Origin: Rhizorhabdus dicambivorans
GTDB lineage: Bacteria > Pseudomonadota > Alphaproteobacteria > Sphingomonadales > Sphingomonadaceae
Length of the DNA stretch: 64,000 nt
Assembly: GCF_002355275.1 (NCBI RefSeq)
Contig: NZ_CP023449.1
Span: forward strand, 496,001-560,000
Direction of reading: 5' to 3'
In this document: positions 15,621 through 25,438 of the stretch, piece by piece
Layout: the number at the start of each line of letters is the position of its first letter
Numbering within the stretch: position 1 is the stretch's first letter
Made by a program: the position numbers and the translations under genes
Notes under the pieces: generated by a model
What the model saw: only the letters and a program-made list of their open reading frames with translations
Database searches by the model: none
Told to the model about the DNA's origin: nothing

Positions 15621-16763
15621 ATGCGACAGCTTCCCATCCCCGGTTTCGCGGCGCTCGCCGCGCTCGCGCTGCTGACCGCCTGTGGTGGCGATCCGCCGCC
15701 CGCGCCGCCGCCGCCGCAGGTCGGCGTGGTGACGCTGTCGACGGGATCGGCACCGTTGCAGACTGAGCTTCCGGGGCGGATTTCCGCGCTGGAAACCTCG
15801 GAGGTGCGCCCGCAGATCAGCGGCGTGGTGCGCCGCCGCCTGTTCGAGGAAGGCGCGATGGTCCGCGCCGGGCAGCTTCTCTACGTGATCGAGGACGCGC
15901 CCTACAGCGCCGCGCTCGGGACTGCCCAGGGCAACCTGGCCCGCGCCCGGGCCTCGATCAACGCCACCCGTCTCCAGGCGCAGCGCTATCGCGAGCTGGT
16001 CGGGATCAATGCGGTGAGCCGCCAGGAAGCCGATAATGCCGATGCTGCGGCGCAGCAGGCACTGGCCGATGTGACCGCGCAGCGCGCGGCCGCCCGTGCC
16101 GCGCAGATCAACCTCGATTTCACGCGCATCAAGGCGCCGATCTCGGGCCGCATCGGCCGATCGCTGGTAACGCCGGGCGCGCTCGTCCAGGCCGGCCAGC
16201 CCGATCCGCTGGCGACGATCCAGCGCACCGACCGGGTCTATGTCGACATCACCCAGTCGGCCGCGCAGCTGCTCGACCTGCGCGAGGCGATGCGGGCGGG
16301 CGGCGTCGAGGCGAGCGCGGGCGCCCCGGTGCGGCTGATCCTGCCCAACGGCAAGCCCTATGGGCTTGCGGGGCGGCTGCAATTCTCCGAAGTCAGCGTC
16401 GATCCCGCCAGCGGGGCGGTGACGCTGCGGGCGACCTTCCCCAATCCGGACGGGCTGCTGCTGCCCGGCATGTTCGTGCGCGCGCAGCTGACCCAGGGCG
16501 TGCGCAGAGCGGCCATTCTGGCTCCCCAGCGCGGCATCACCCGCGATCAGCGGGGCCGCCCCGTCGCCCTCGTGGTCGGCCGGGGCAACAAGGTCGAGCA
16601 GCGCATGGTCACGGTCGATCGGCCGCTAGGCGACAAGTGGATCGTCACCGGCGGGCTTCGTCCCGGCGACCGGCTGATCGTCGAGGGGCTGATGAACCTC
16701 AGGCCCGGCACGGTGGTGACGCCGGGTGCCCCCCAGCCGGCTCCCGGGACCGCCGGAAACTGA
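15621..16763 (+). CDS. RND efflux periplasmic adaptor lipoprotein (AcrA/MexA type)
   Basis: A 380-residue membrane fusion protein linking the inner-membrane pump to the outer-membrane channel. It begins with a lipoprotein signal (hydrophobic 9-19, lipobox LTAC, lipidated Cys at about 20) and a Pro-rich linker. Then come the lipoyl/barrel parts ('SGVVRRRLFEEGAMVRAGQ LLY' region), the alpha-hairpin (about 95-165, 'INLDFTRIKAPISGRIGRS') and the C-terminal beta domains. ATG 15621 is chosen because it gives the signal sequence; an ATG inside the operator (15579) would not. It is the first gene of a three-gene operon with tight spacing (6 bases to the pump gene). Confidence 0.94.
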   Translation: MRQLPIPGFAALAALALLTACGGDPPPAPPPPQVGVVTLSTGSAPLQTELPGRISALETSEVRPQISGVVRRRLFEEGAMVRAGQLLYVIEDAPYSAALGTAQGNLARARASINATRLQAQRYRELVGINAVSRQEADNADAAAQQALADVTAQRAAARAAQINLDFTRIKAPISGRIGRSLVTPGALVQAGQPDPLATIQRTDRVYVDITQSAAQLLDLREAMRAGGVEASAGAPVRLILPNGKPYGLAGRLQFSEVSVDPASGAVTLRATFPNPDGLLLPGMFVRAQLTQGVRRAAILAPQRGITRDQRGRPVALVVGRGNKVEQRMVTVDRPLGDKWIVTGGLRPGDRLIVEGLMNLRPGTVVTPGAPQPAPGTAGN

Positions 16764-16769
16764 TCGGCC

Positions 16770-19700
16770 ATGTCCCGCTTCTTCATCGACCGGCCGATCT
16801 TCGCCTGGGTCATCGCGATCATCCTGATGCTCGCGGGCATCGTCGCGCTGCGTTCGCTGCCGATCGAGCAGTTTCCCGAGATCGCCCCGCCCAAGGTGAC
16901 GATCGCCACCGCCTATCCAGGCGCCGACGCCCAGACGCTGGAGAACAGCACCACCCAGATCATCGAGCAGCAGCTCAAGGGCATCGACAATCTCAGCTAT
17001 TTCTCGTCGACCAGCGATTCGGCCGGCAATCTGGCGATCACCCTGACCTTCGAGCAGGGCACCGATGCCGATACCGCGCAAGTGCAGGTCCAGAACAAGC
17101 TCCAGCAGGCGACCCCGCTGCTGCCGCAGGAGGTCCAGCAGCAGGGCCTGCGCGTGTCCAAGTCGGCGGCCAGCTTCCTGCTGATCGCGGCGCTCTATTC
17201 GGAGGACGGCAGCCAGGATCAGGTCGACCTCGGCGACTTCGTCGTGTCGACCCTGCAGGATCCGCTCAGCCGCGTGACCGGCGTCGGCGACACCCAGGTG
17301 CTCGGCGCGCAATATGCGATGCGGGTCTGGCTCGATCCGTTCAAGATGGCCACGCTCGGCGTCACCGTCGGCGACGTGAAGGCCGCGATCCGCGCGCAGA
17401 ACGCCCAGGTTTCGGCGGGGCAGGTCGGCGGGCTGCCCTCGGTGAAGGGTCAGGCGCTCAATGCCGTCATCACCGCCCAGTCGCGCCTGCGGACGGTCGA
17501 GGAGTTCCAGGAAATCCTGCTCCGTTCGAACCGCGACGGCTCGGCCGTCAAGCTCGCCGATGTCGCGCGGGTCGAGCTGGGATCGGAGAATTACGCCTTC
17601 GTCGCGCGCTTCAACGGCAAGCCGGCGGCCGGGTTCGGCATCAAGCTGGCCCCCGGCGCCAACGCGCTGGAGACGGTCGAGGCGGTGAAGGCCGAGGTCG
17701 CCCGGCTGGAGAGGAATTTTCCGGCGGGGCTCAAGGTGGCCTACCCGGTCGACAACTCGACCTTCGTGAAGCTGTCGGTCGAGCAGGTGGTGAAGACGCT
17801 GTTCGAGGCGATCGTGCTCGTCTTCATCGTGATGTTCCTGTTCCTGCAGAACTGGCGGGCGACGATCATCCCGACGATCGCCGTGCCGGTGGTGCTGCTC
17901 GGCAGCTTCGCCGTGCTCGCCGTGGCCGGCTATTCGATCAACACATTGACCCTGTTCGGCATGGTGCTGTCGATCGGCCTGCTGGTCGACGACGCCATCG
18001 TCGTGGTCGAGAATGTCGAGCGGCTGATCCAGACCGAGGGGCTCAGCCCCAAGGAGGCGGCGCGCAGGTCGATGGACGAGATCAGCGGCGCGCTGGTCGG
18101 TATCGGCCTCGTGCTGTCCGCGGTCTTCCTGCCGATGGCCTTCTTCGGCGGGTCGACCGGCGTGATCTTCCGCCAGTTCTCGATCACGATCGTCTCGTCG
18201 ATGGCGCTGTCGGTGCTGGTCGCGCTGATCCTGACGCCGGCGCTGTGCGCCACGATCCTGCGGCCGGCGCGCGAGCATCAGGAACGCAAGGGCCTGTTCG
18301 GCTGGTTCAACCGCAGCTTCGATCGCGGCGTCACCCGCTATGATCACGGCCTGCGCCGGGTCGAGCGCCGCTGGGGCCGGACCCTGCTGCTCTACACCGC
18401 CATATTGGGGGTGCTTGCCATCCTGTTCCTGCGCCTGCCCGGCGGCTTCCTGCCGGAGGAGGACCAGGGCGCGATGATGGCTTCCGCCACCCTCCCGGCC
18501 GGCAGCACGATCGAGGAAACCGATGCGGTGATGAAGCGCATCCAGAATCATTTCCTGGTCGACGAGAAGGACAATGTCTCCGCCATCTTCACCGTCTCCG
18601 GCTTCGGCTTCGGCGGGCAGGGGCAGAATGTCGGCATCTCCTTCATCAAGCTCGCCGACTGGAAGGAGCGCAGGGGCGCGGACGCCCGTGTCGGCGCCAT
18701 CGCGCGGCGCGCCAATATGGCGTTCAGCCAGTTGCGCGCCGGGATGGTGTTCGCCTTTGTGCCGCCTGCCGTCATCGAACTGGGCAACGCCTCCGGCTTC
18801 GATTTCCAGCTGAAGGATGCCGGCGGCCTCGGCCATGACGGGCTGCTCGCGGCGCGCAACCAGCTGCTCGGCATGGCGATGGCCGACAGGCGTCTGGTGC
18901 GGGTGCGTCCCAACGGGCTGGAGGATACGCCGCAGCTGGCGCTGAAGGTCGACAAGCAGGCGGCGGGCGCGCTGGGCATCGCCCAGGCCGACATCAACGA
19001 AGCGATATCCACCAGCCTGGGCGGCTCCTATGTCAACGACTTCATCGACCGCGGGCGGGTGAAGCGCGTCTTCGTCCAGGCCGACGCGCCGTTCCGCACC
19101 ACGCCGGAGGCGATCGGTGCGGTCCACGTTCGCGGATCGACCGGCACGATGGCGCCGCTCTCGTCCTTCGCGCGCACCGAATGGAGCTTCGGCCCGTCGC
19201 GGCTGGAGCGCTACAATGGCGTGTCCTCGTTCGAGATCATGGGCTCTCCCGCGCCCGGGCTCAGCACCGGCGCCGCGATGGCGGCGATGGAGGAGCATGC
19301 CGCCAAGCTTCCGCCCGGCGCCAGCTTCGAATGGACCGGCATCTCCCATGAGGAGAAGCTGTCGGGCGGGCAGGCGCCCCTGCTCTATGCGCTGTCGCTG
19401 CTGATGGTCTTCCTGTGCCTCGCCGCGCTCTACGAAAGCTGGTCGGTGCCGCTGTCGGTGCTGCTGGTGGTCCCGCTTGGCGTGTTCGGCGCGGTGCTGG
19501 CCGCCTGGGCGATGGGCCTGAACAACGACATCTACCTGCAGGTCGGCCTGATCACGACGATCGGCGTCTCCGCCAAGAACGCGATCCTGATCGTCGAGTT
19601 CGCCGAGGAGAAGATGCGCGAGGGCCTGTCCGCCGGCGCGGCGTCGATCGAGGCCGCGCGCCTGCGCCTGCGCCCGATCCTGATGACCAGCTTCGCCTTC

Positions 19701-19913
19701 ATCTTCGGCGTGCTGCCGCTGGCCCTCGCCAATGGGGCCGGGGCGGGCGGGCAGCGCGCGATCGGCTGGGCGGTGGTGGGCGGCATGCTGTCGGCCACGG
19801 TGCTGGCGATCTTCTTCGTGCCGCTGTTCTTCACCCTGGTGAAGCGGCTGTTCCGTCAGGACGGGCCGGGCGCCGCGCATCTCCAGGGCAAGCCGGTGGA
19901 GGCCGGAGCATGA
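16770..19913 (+). CDS. RND efflux pump (AcrB/MexB type)
   Basis: A 1047-residue inner-membrane proton-driven exporter of the HAE1 group, which expels hydrophobic drugs, dyes and detergents through the partner channel. The architecture is standard: TM1 (about 10-28), a large periplasmic porter/docking loop, TM2-6 (about 335-495), a second loop, and TM7-12. The proton-relay aspartates lie in '[17 protein letters not shown]', and the conserved '[11 protein letters not shown]' and '[16 protein letters not shown]' are present. It sits between the adaptor and channel genes; its stop overlaps the channel gene's ATG (19910). Specific substrates cannot be read from the sequence. Confidence 0.96.
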   Translation: MSRFFIDRPIFAWVIAIILMLAGIVALRSLPIEQFPEIAPPKVTIATAYPGADAQTLENSTTQIIEQQLKGIDNLSYFSSTSDSAGNLAITLTFEQGTDADTAQVQVQNKLQQATPLLPQEVQQQGLRVSKSAASFLLIAALYSEDGSQDQVDLGDFVVSTLQDPLSRVTGVGDTQVLGAQYAMRVWLDPFKMATLGVTVGDVKAAIRAQNAQVSAGQVGGLPSVKGQALNAVITAQSRLRTVEEFQEILLRSNRDGSAVKLADVARVELGSENYAFVARFNGKPAAGFGIKLAPGANALETVEAVKAEVARLERNFPAGLKVAYPVDNSTFVKLSVEQVVKTLFEAIVLVFIVMFLFLQNWRATIIPTIAVPVVLLGSFAVLAVAGYSINTLTLFGMVLSIGLLVDDAIVVVENVERLIQTEGLSPKEAARRSMDEISGALVGIGLVLSAVFLPMAFFGGSTGVIFRQFSITIVSSMALSVLVALILTPALCATILRPAREHQERKGLFGWFNRSFDRGVTRYDHGLRRVERRWGRTLLLYTAILGVLAILFLRLPGGFLPEEDQGAMMASATLPAGSTIEETDAVMKRIQNHFLVDEKDNVSAIFTVSGFGFGGQGQNVGISFIKLADWKERRGADARVGAIARRANMAFSQLRAGMVFAFVPPAVIELGNASGFDFQLKDAGGLGHDGLLAARNQLLGMAMADRRLVRVRPNGLEDTPQLALKVDKQAAGALGIAQADINEAISTSLGGSYVNDFIDRGRVKRVFVQADAPFRTTPEAIGAVHVRGSTGTMAPLSSFARTEWSFGPSRLERYNGVSSFEIMGSPAPGLSTGAAMAAMEEHAAKLPPGASFEWTGISHEEKLSGGQAPLLYALSLLMVFLCLAALYESWSVPLSVLLVVPLGVFGAVLAAWAMGLNNDIYLQVGLITTIGVSAKNAILIVEFAEEKMREGLSAGAASIEAARLRLRPILMTSFAFIFGVLPLALANGAGAGGQRAIGWAVVGGMLSATVLAIFFVPLFFTLVKRLFRQDGPGAAHLQGKPVEAGA

Positions 19914-21331
19914 GGCACATCCTGCTTCCCGCCATCGCCGGCCTGCTGCTCGCGGGCTGCAACCTCGCTCCCAAATATGTCCGGCCGGCCCTGCCGGTTC
20001 CGGCTTCGACGCCGGACTATTCGGCGCCGGCGGCCGCCGCCGGGGCGGCGATCGTTCCCGCCGACACCGCCTGGCGGGATTTCTTCGTCGACGATCGGCT
20101 GCGCGGGCTGATCGCCCTCGCGCTCGATCAGAATCGCGACCTCCGACTCGCGGTCGCCAATGTCGAACAGGCGCGCGCGCTCTATCGGGTCCAGCGTTCC
20201 GATCTGCTGCCGGGCGTCGCCGCGTCGGGCGGCGCGACCTACCAGAAGAGCCCGGTCGGCGGGCTGGGCGGCGGCGGGGGCGGTGCCGCAGCCGGCGCCG
20301 GGCGGTTCGACATCTATTCGGCCTCGGTCGGCGTCTCCGCCTGGGAGATCGATCTGTTCGGCCGCGTCCGCAACCTCACCCCTTCGGCGCAGGAGCAATA
20401 TTTCGCGAGCGAGGAGAACCGCAACGCGGCCCAGGCGACCCTGATCGCCGAGGTCGCCAGCGCCTGGATAACGATGGCGGCGGACCAGGAGCGGTTGCGC
20501 ATCGCCCGCGATCTGGAGCGGACCTTCGGCATGGCGCTGGAGCTGAACCGCGCCCGTTTCCGCGCCGGGGTCGCTTCCGAACTGGAGGTGCGCCAGGCGC
20601 AGACCAGCCACGACCAGGCCCGCTCGGACATCGCCGCCGCGACCGCGCTGGTGGCGCAGGACCAGAATGCGCTGAACCTGCTCGCCGGAACCACCGTGCC
20701 CGCCGATCTGCTGCCCGCCGCGCTGGACGAGCGGGAGGCGATGCTTGACAACCTGCCCGCGGATCTGCCGTCGGAGGTGCTGCTGCGCCGGCCCGACATC
20801 GCCGCCGCCGAGCATCGGCTGCGGGCGGGCAATGCGGATATCGGCGCGGCGCGCGCGGCCTTCTTTCCCCGCATCTCGCTGACGGCGGCGTTCGGCGTCA
20901 CCAGCCTCGGCCTGTCGAACCTGTTCCAGTCGGGCAGCGAAAGCTGGTCGGTCGCGCCCACAGCCTCGCTGCCGCTGCTCGATTTCGGGCGCAACAGCGG
21001 CAATCTCGCTTATTCGAAGGCCAGTTATCGGGCGCTGGTCGCGCAATATGAGAAGACCGTCCAGCAGGCGTTTCGCGAGGTTTCCGACGCGCTGGCCCGT
21101 CGCGCGACGATCGGCGACCAGCTCGCCGCGCAGCGTTCTCTCGCCGATGGCGCGCGGGCCGGCCACCGGCTTTCAGAGGCGCGTTTCCGCTCGGGCATCG
21201 ATCCCTTCCTGACGACGCTCGATGCGCAGCGCACGCTGTACGCGGCGGAGCAGGGGCTGCTGACAACGCGGTTGCAGCGCGGATTGAACGCGGTCGAACT
21301 ATACCGCGCCCTGGGCGGCGGGCTACGCTGA
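19910..21331 (+). CDS. RND outer-membrane channel lipoprotein (OprM/NodT type)
   Basis: A 473-residue TolC-like outer-membrane factor completing the tripartite pump. It has a lipoprotein signal with lipobox LLAGC (Cys at about 16) and the family start '[13 protein letters not shown]'. Two repeated halves of helices and strands follow, including '[15 protein letters not shown]', '[32 protein letters not shown]' in two pieces and the closing 'LYRALGGG'. A Gly-rich stretch (about residues 118-130) is an exposed loop. The ATG overlaps the pump stop (ATGA). I chose this start because it gives the signal; the same frame is open far upstream, but only as a shadow of the pump gene. Confidence 0.95.
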   Translation: MRHILLPAIAGLLLAGCNLAPKYVRPALPVPASTPDYSAPAAAAGAAIVPADTAWRDFFVDDRLRGLIALALDQNRDLRLAVANVEQARALYRVQRSDLLPGVAASGGATYQKSPVGGLGGGGGGAAAGAGRFDIYSASVGVSAWEIDLFGRVRNLTPSAQEQYFASEENRNAAQATLIAEVASAWITMAADQERLRIARDLERTFGMALELNRARFRAGVASELEVRQAQTSHDQARSDIAAATALVAQDQNALNLLAGTTVPADLLPAALDEREAMLDNLPADLPSEVLLRRPDIAAAEHRLRAGNADIGAARAAFFPRISLTAAFGVTSLGLSNLFQSGSESWSVAPTASLPLLDFGRNSGNLAYSKASYRALVAQYEKTVQQAFREVSDALARRATIGDQLAAQRSLADGARAGHRLSEARFRSGIDPFLTTLDAQRTLYAAEQGLLTTRLQRGLNAVELYRALGGGLR

Positions 21332-21354
21332 TCGGCAGTTCACGTCGCGGACGG

Positions 21355-21447
21355 CTAGAGCAGGATGCTCGTCGCCACCCAGACGAAACCGGCCATGCAC
21401 AGGATCATGCACGCGCGGTCGCAGATAATGTCCACCCGATCCATCAT
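21355..21447 (-). CDS. 30-residue single-pass membrane protein (candidate)
   Basis: A short frame on the reverse strand, not part of any larger gene: ATG-ATG-GAT start, TAG stop, 30 codons. It begins with 'MMDRVDIICDRACMILCMAG' and ends with a hydrophobic stretch FVWVATSILL. The last about 18 residues could span a membrane; three cysteines are present. GGGGAGAG lies seven bases before the first ATG, a good ribosome-binding site, and a GTCCGG/CCGGAC hairpin lies upstream at 21460-21477. No family is recognised. Coding status is inferred from start, ribosome-binding site and hydrophobicity only. Confidence 0.5.
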   Translation of the reverse strand: MMDRVDIICDRACMILCMAGFVWVATSILL

Positions 21448-21584
21448 CGGACTCTCCCCGTCCGGTCGTTGCCGGACAGGCCATTCTACGCTGATTCGCG
21501 CCCGGCGATAATCGGCAATCGTCGCTGCACCGCAATGTACCGGTCCCGTTGTGGTCGGGGCACTTGCTGCCTAGAAGTGTCACC

Positions 21585-23966
21585 ATGTCGCACATGATCC
21601 AGCTCGATCCGATCGCTGCCCTGATGCTCGCGATCATCGTCGCGCTGTGGGTGGCGGCGGCGGTCGCCTCGATCATCATGGGGTTGCGGCGCGACGCGGT
21701 CGCCAAGTCCCGCGCCCGCGATGTCGAGCGGCAGGGTGCCCTGCTCGCCAGCGCGCCCGCCGTGCCCTTCCGCATCGGGCAGGACGGGCGGATCGGCGCC
21801 GATCCCCGCCTCGCCCACTGGCTGGGGCTGGAAGCCATCCCCGCCAGCATCGACGAGATGGCGGGGCAGGGCGCCGGCGGCATATCGGTGGTCGATGTCG
21901 AGGGGCTCGCCGCCGACGTCAACGCCGCCTTCCAGGCCGGCCGGCCGTTCGAACGCGTCCTCCATCTCGCCGGAACCGACCGGGTGCTGCTCGCGCGTGG
22001 GCGCCTCGCCCCGCCCGCGATCGGCGACGGGGTGATCGTGTGGCTGTTCGACAATAGCGAGGCGGAGCGTACGATCGCCCGGCTGTCGGCCGATTGCCAG
22101 TCGATCAGCGACGCGCTCGACAGCTGCCTCGCGCTGATCGAGGCGGCGCCCTTCCCGATGTGGCATCGCGGGCCGGACCTGAAGCTCGCCCTGGTCAATT
22201 CGGCCTATGTCCGCGCGGTCGAGGGCGAAAGCGCGGAGGATGTCGTCGTCCGCGGCGTCGAGCTGGTCGATGCCGCCGAGGGCCGCCCGCCCCGCGCCAC
22301 CGCGCTCGCCGCGCGCGATACCGGGCGGATCAAGACCCATGTCGTCCCCGTCACCCTGGGCGGCCAGCGCCGCACCATGCGGATCACCGACGTGCCGATG
22401 GGCGAGCATGGCGTCGCCGGCTATGCCTTCGACATCCAGGACCTCGAACAGACGCGCGGCGAACTCGGCCGTTTCCAGGAGGCGCAGCGCGAGCTGTTCG
22501 ACCGGCTCTCGGCCGGCGTCGCCCAGTTCGCGCCCGATCGCAGCCTGATCTTCTTCAACCAGCCCTTCCTGCAATTCTTCGCGCTCCAGCCCGAATGGCT
22601 GGCCGACCGCCCCGAGTTCGATCGGGTGCTGGAGCGGATGCGCGAGACCCAGCGCCTGCCCGAGGCGCGCGACTTCCCCGGCTGGAAGAATGAGCGGCGC
22701 CACTGGTTCAACGCGGTGGATTCGGTCGAGGAGACCTGGACCCTGCCCGGCGGCCAGCATCTCCGCGTCGTCGCCCAGCCGCTGCCCAATGGCGGGCTGC
22801 TGCTGTTCTTCGAAGACCGCACCGAGCAGGTCCAGCTGTCCAGCGCGCGCGACACGCTGCTCCGCGTCCGCGCCGCCACCTTCGACAATCTGTTCGAGGC
22901 GATCGGTGTGTTCGCCGCCGACGGGCGCCTCCACATCTGGAACCAGAGCTTCCGCGACATCTGGGGCCTCAGCGACGCCGATCTCGCCCAGAATCTGCGC
23001 GTCGACGCGATGGTCGAGCTGGTCGCCGCCAAACTGGCCGATCCGTCGCGCGCCCAGCTGCTGCGCGATCTCGTCCGCATCGCCACGGTCGATCGCCAGG
23101 CGCGCACCGGCCGCATGGCGCTGGCCGACGGCCGCTATTTCGACTTCGCGGTGGTGCCGCTGCCCGACGGCAACGCGCTGTTCACCCTGCTCGACATCAC
23201 CGCCTCGCGCGGGATCGAGGAAGCCCTTCGGGGGCGCGCCGACGCGCTGGAGGAGGCCGACAAGCTCAAGACCGCCTTCGTCGCCAATATGTCCTACGAG
23301 CTGCGCGTGCCGCTCACCTCGATCGCCGGTTTCGCCGAGCTGCTCGATGCCGGCTATGCGGGCGAGCTGCCCGGCGTCGCGCATGAATATGTGAAGGCGA
23401 TCCTCGCCTCGGTCGGCCGGCTCGGCAGCCTGGTCGAGGACGTGCTTGACCTCACCCAGGGCGCCGCCGGCAACCTTCCCCTCGCCGAGGAGGATGTCGA
23501 CATGGGCGCGCTGCTCGGCGAGGCGGTCGAGGGCGCCCGCAAGGCAGCCGCCGCCAAGCCGCTCAGCCTGGTCGTCGACATCGATCATGACCTCGGCATG
23601 ATGCGCGGCGATCCGCGCCGCCTGCGCCAGATCGCCGACCATCTGCTCAACAATGCGATCACCTACACCCCGCCCGCCGGCAAGGTGACGATCCGCGTCC
23701 ATGGCGACGACGACCTGATCGTCTGGACCGTCGCCGACACCGGCCAGGGCATGGAGCCCGCCCAGCGCGCCGGCATCTTCGACGCCTATCCGCGCATCGA
23801 CGCCAGCAATGACGAGGGCAAGCAGCTGATCGGCATCGGCCTGCCGCTCACCCGCCAGCTGGTCGAGGCGCATGGCGGCTCGATCGCGCTGGAAAGCGAG
23901 CCGGGGCGGGGGACGACGGTGACGATCCACCTGCCCCGCCGCCATGTCGAGCATGGCGATGGCTAG
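21585..23966 (+). CDS. divL: DivL-like tyrosine pseudo-kinase
   Basis: A 793-residue protein: one N-terminal membrane helix (about 7-30), three or more PAS-like segments (about 60-510), a HisKA helix pair (about 555-625) and an ATPase domain (about 665-790). The phosphorylated His is replaced by Tyr571 in 'FVANMSYELRVPLTSIAGF', the hallmark of DivL, which in Caulobacter controls the CckA-ChpT-CtrA relay and asymmetric division. The ATP-binding boxes remain ('LLNNAITYTP', DTGQGM, 'GIGLPLTRQLVEAHGG'). The neighbours tsaE, amgK, murU, addB, addA and trxA match the alphaproteobacterial divL locus as I remember it. ATG 21585 is chosen over an upstream GTG because membrane insertion then begins promptly. 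Confidence 0.9.
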   Translation: MSHMIQLDPIAALMLAIIVALWVAAAVASIIMGLRRDAVAKSRARDVERQGALLASAPAVPFRIGQDGRIGADPRLAHWLGLEAIPASIDEMAGQGAGGISVVDVEGLAADVNAAFQAGRPFERVLHLAGTDRVLLARGRLAPPAIGDGVIVWLFDNSEAERTIARLSADCQSISDALDSCLALIEAAPFPMWHRGPDLKLALVNSAYVRAVEGESAEDVVVRGVELVDAAEGRPPRATALAARDTGRIKTHVVPVTLGGQRRTMRITDVPMGEHGVAGYAFDIQDLEQTRGELGRFQEAQRELFDRLSAGVAQFAPDRSLIFFNQPFLQFFALQPEWLADRPEFDRVLERMRETQRLPEARDFPGWKNERRHWFNAVDSVEETWTLPGGQHLRVVAQPLPNGGLLLFFEDRTEQVQLSSARDTLLRVRAATFDNLFEAIGVFAADGRLHIWNQSFRDIWGLSDADLAQNLRVDAMVELVAAKLADPSRAQLLRDLVRIATVDRQARTGRMALADGRYFDFAVVPLPDGNALFTLLDITASRGIEEALRGRADALEEADKLKTAFVANMSYELRVPLTSIAGFAELLDAGYAGELPGVAHEYVKAILASVGRLGSLVEDVLDLTQGAAGNLPLAEEDVDMGALLGEAVEGARKAAAAKPLSLVVDIDHDLGMMRGDPRRLRQIADHLLNNAITYTPPAGKVTIRVHGDDDLIVWTVADTGQGMEPAQRAGIFDAYPRIDASNDEGKQLIGIGLPLTRQLVEAHGGSIALESEPGRGTTVTIHLPRRHVEHGDG

Positions 23967-23986
23967 TCGTCACGGGCCCACGCCTT

Positions 23987-24017
23987 CCGTCATCCCGGAT
24001 CAGGTCCGGGATGACGG
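23987..24017. repeat. hairpin repeat after divL (family B relative)
   Basis: CCGTCATCCCGGA and TCCGGGATGACGG form a perfect 13-base stem around TCAGG. It is a diverged single arm of the GTCAT...ATGAC repeat class. It lies between divL and tsaE and could attenuate read-through. Confidence 0.75.
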
Positions 24018-24038
24018 TGATGTTATGGCGATGAGCCG

Positions 24039-24482
24039 GTGATCCTCGCCGGCCCTGACGAAACCGCCGCCGCGGGCGCCGCGCTCGCCGCCGTTCTCCG
24101 CCCCGGCGACGTGGTCGCGCTGTCGGGCGATCTCGGCGCGGGCAAGACGACCTTCGCGCGCGGGCTGCTCCACGCGCTGGGCTTCCAGGGCGAGGTGCCG
24201 AGCCCGAGCTTCCCGATCGTCATCCCCTATGCGCCGCCCGAGCTGGCGATCCCGCTCTGGCATGTCGATCTCTACCGGATCGAGGACCCGGAGGAGCTGC
24301 TCGAACTCGGCCTGGACGAGGCTCGCGCGGACAGCGTGGTGCTGATCGAATGGCCCGAGCGGATGGGCCGGCTGCTCTGGCCCGATGCGCTGCGGCTGAC
24401 CATCGCCCCGCACGGCACCGATGCGCGCCGCTTGACTTGGGAAGCGCCCGCGCCATGGGAGGGCCGATGGCCAGTACGATGA
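24039..24482 (+). CDS. tsaE: TsaE, tRNA t6A synthesis ATPase
   Basis: TsaE is the small ATPase that works with TsaB and TsaD to make N6-threonylcarbamoyl-adenosine at position 37 of ANN-reading tRNAs. The 147-residue protein has a Walker A motif GDLGAGKT at 30-37, the switch-like 'SPSFPIV' and the 'WHVDLYRIEDPEELLELGL' segment typical of the family. The start is GTG 24039: a stop lies seven codons upstream, and no ATG exists in between. It overlaps amgK by 16 bases, and such coupling is common in this locus. Confidence 0.95.
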   Translation: MILAGPDETAAAGAALAAVLRPGDVVALSGDLGAGKTTFARGLLHALGFQGEVPSPSFPIVIPYAPPELAIPLWHVDLYRIEDPEELLELGLDEARADSVVLIEWPERMGRLLWPDALRLTIAPHGTDARRLTWEAPAPWEGRWPVR

Positions 24483-25438
24483 TTCCCCCGCCCCACGCCT
24501 TCCCCTTCCTCGACCGCGCCGGCTGGTCGGATGCGGAGGTGTTGCCGCTGGCAGGCGACGCCAGTTTCCGGCGCTATTTCCGGGTTTTGCGTGGGGGCGA
24601 GACGGCGGTTCTGATGGATGCGCCGCCCGAGCATGAGGACAGCCGCCCCTTCCTCGCCGTCGCCCGCCATCTCGCCGCGATCGGCTTCCGCGCGCCGCGC
24701 GTCCTGGCCGAGGATCTGGAACAGGGGCTGATCCTGCTCGAGGATTTCGGCGACGCCCGGATGAAGGAGGTGATCGACGCCGATCCGCTGGTCGAGACCC
24801 ATATCTATGGCGAGGCGATCGATCTGCTCGCCGATCTCCACGGCCATGCGGCCGGGCCGCTGCCCCCCTATGACATGGCCGTCTATCAGCGCGAGGCGGC
24901 GCTGTTCCCTGAATGGTACATGCCCGCCGTCGGCCTCGATCCCGACATGGCAACGTGGCAGGCCGCCTGGCATGACGCGCTGGCGCCGATCGCCGCCGAT
25001 CATTCGATCTCGGTGCTGCGCGACTATCATGCCGAGAATATCATGCTGCTCGGCAACAAGGATCTCGGCCTGCTCGATTTTCAGGACGCGCTGGCCGGCC
25101 ACCCCGCCTATGATCTCGTCTCGCTGCTCCAGGACGCCCGCCGCGACGTCGCGCCCGAGCTGGAGGCGGCGATGATCGCGCGCTACGCCGCGCGCCGTCC
25201 GTTCGACGAGGCCGCCTATGCGCTGCTCGGGGCGCAGCGCAACACCAAGATTCTCGGCATCTTCACCCGCCTGTGGAAGCGCGACGGCAAGCGCCGCTAT
25301 CTCGATTTCCAGCCGAGGGTGTGGGGCTATCTGGAGCGCGACCTCGCCCATCCCGCGCTGGGGCCGGTCAAGGCGTGGTTCGACGCCCATGTCCCCGCCG
25401 CCAGGCGCGCGCCCTTCGACTGGAGCGCGATCGCATGA
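24467..25438 (+). CDS. amgK: AmgK, N-acetylmuramate/N-acetylglucosamine 1-kinase
   Basis: A 323-residue kinase of the aminoglycoside-phosphotransferase fold. AmgK phosphorylates free MurNAc (and GlcNAc) at C1 in the cell-wall recycling route that bypasses de novo UDP-MurNAc synthesis and lowers fosfomycin sensitivity. The N-lobe has 'LAGDASFRRYFRVL', and the catalytic loop is 'LRDYHAENIMLLGNKDLGLL' with the metal-binding D in the following LLDFQDA. It is directly followed by murU with a four-base overlap, which makes this assignment much stronger than for an isolated APH-fold protein. The ATG at 24467 lies within the end of tsaE. Confidence 0.92.
   Translation: MASTMIPPPHAFPFLDRAGWSDAEVLPLAGDASFRRYFRVLRGGETAVLMDAPPEHEDSRPFLAVARHLAAIGFRAPRVLAEDLEQGLILLEDFGDARMKEVIDADPLVETHIYGEAIDLLADLHGHAAGPLPPYDMAVYQREAALFPEWYMPAVGLDPDMATWQAAWHDALAPIAADHSISVLRDYHAENIMLLGNKDLGLLDFQDALAGHPAYDLVSLLQDARRDVAPELEAAMIARYAARRPFDEAAYALLGAQRNTKILGIFTRLWKRDGKRRYLDFQPRVWGYLERDLAHPALGPVKAWFDAHVPAARRAPFDWSAIA

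Noticed and set aside
16626-19880. Long reverse-strand frame opposite the RND pump gene
   Set aside because: It is a shadow of the pump gene; low-complexity Arg/His/Asp composition and no motifs.
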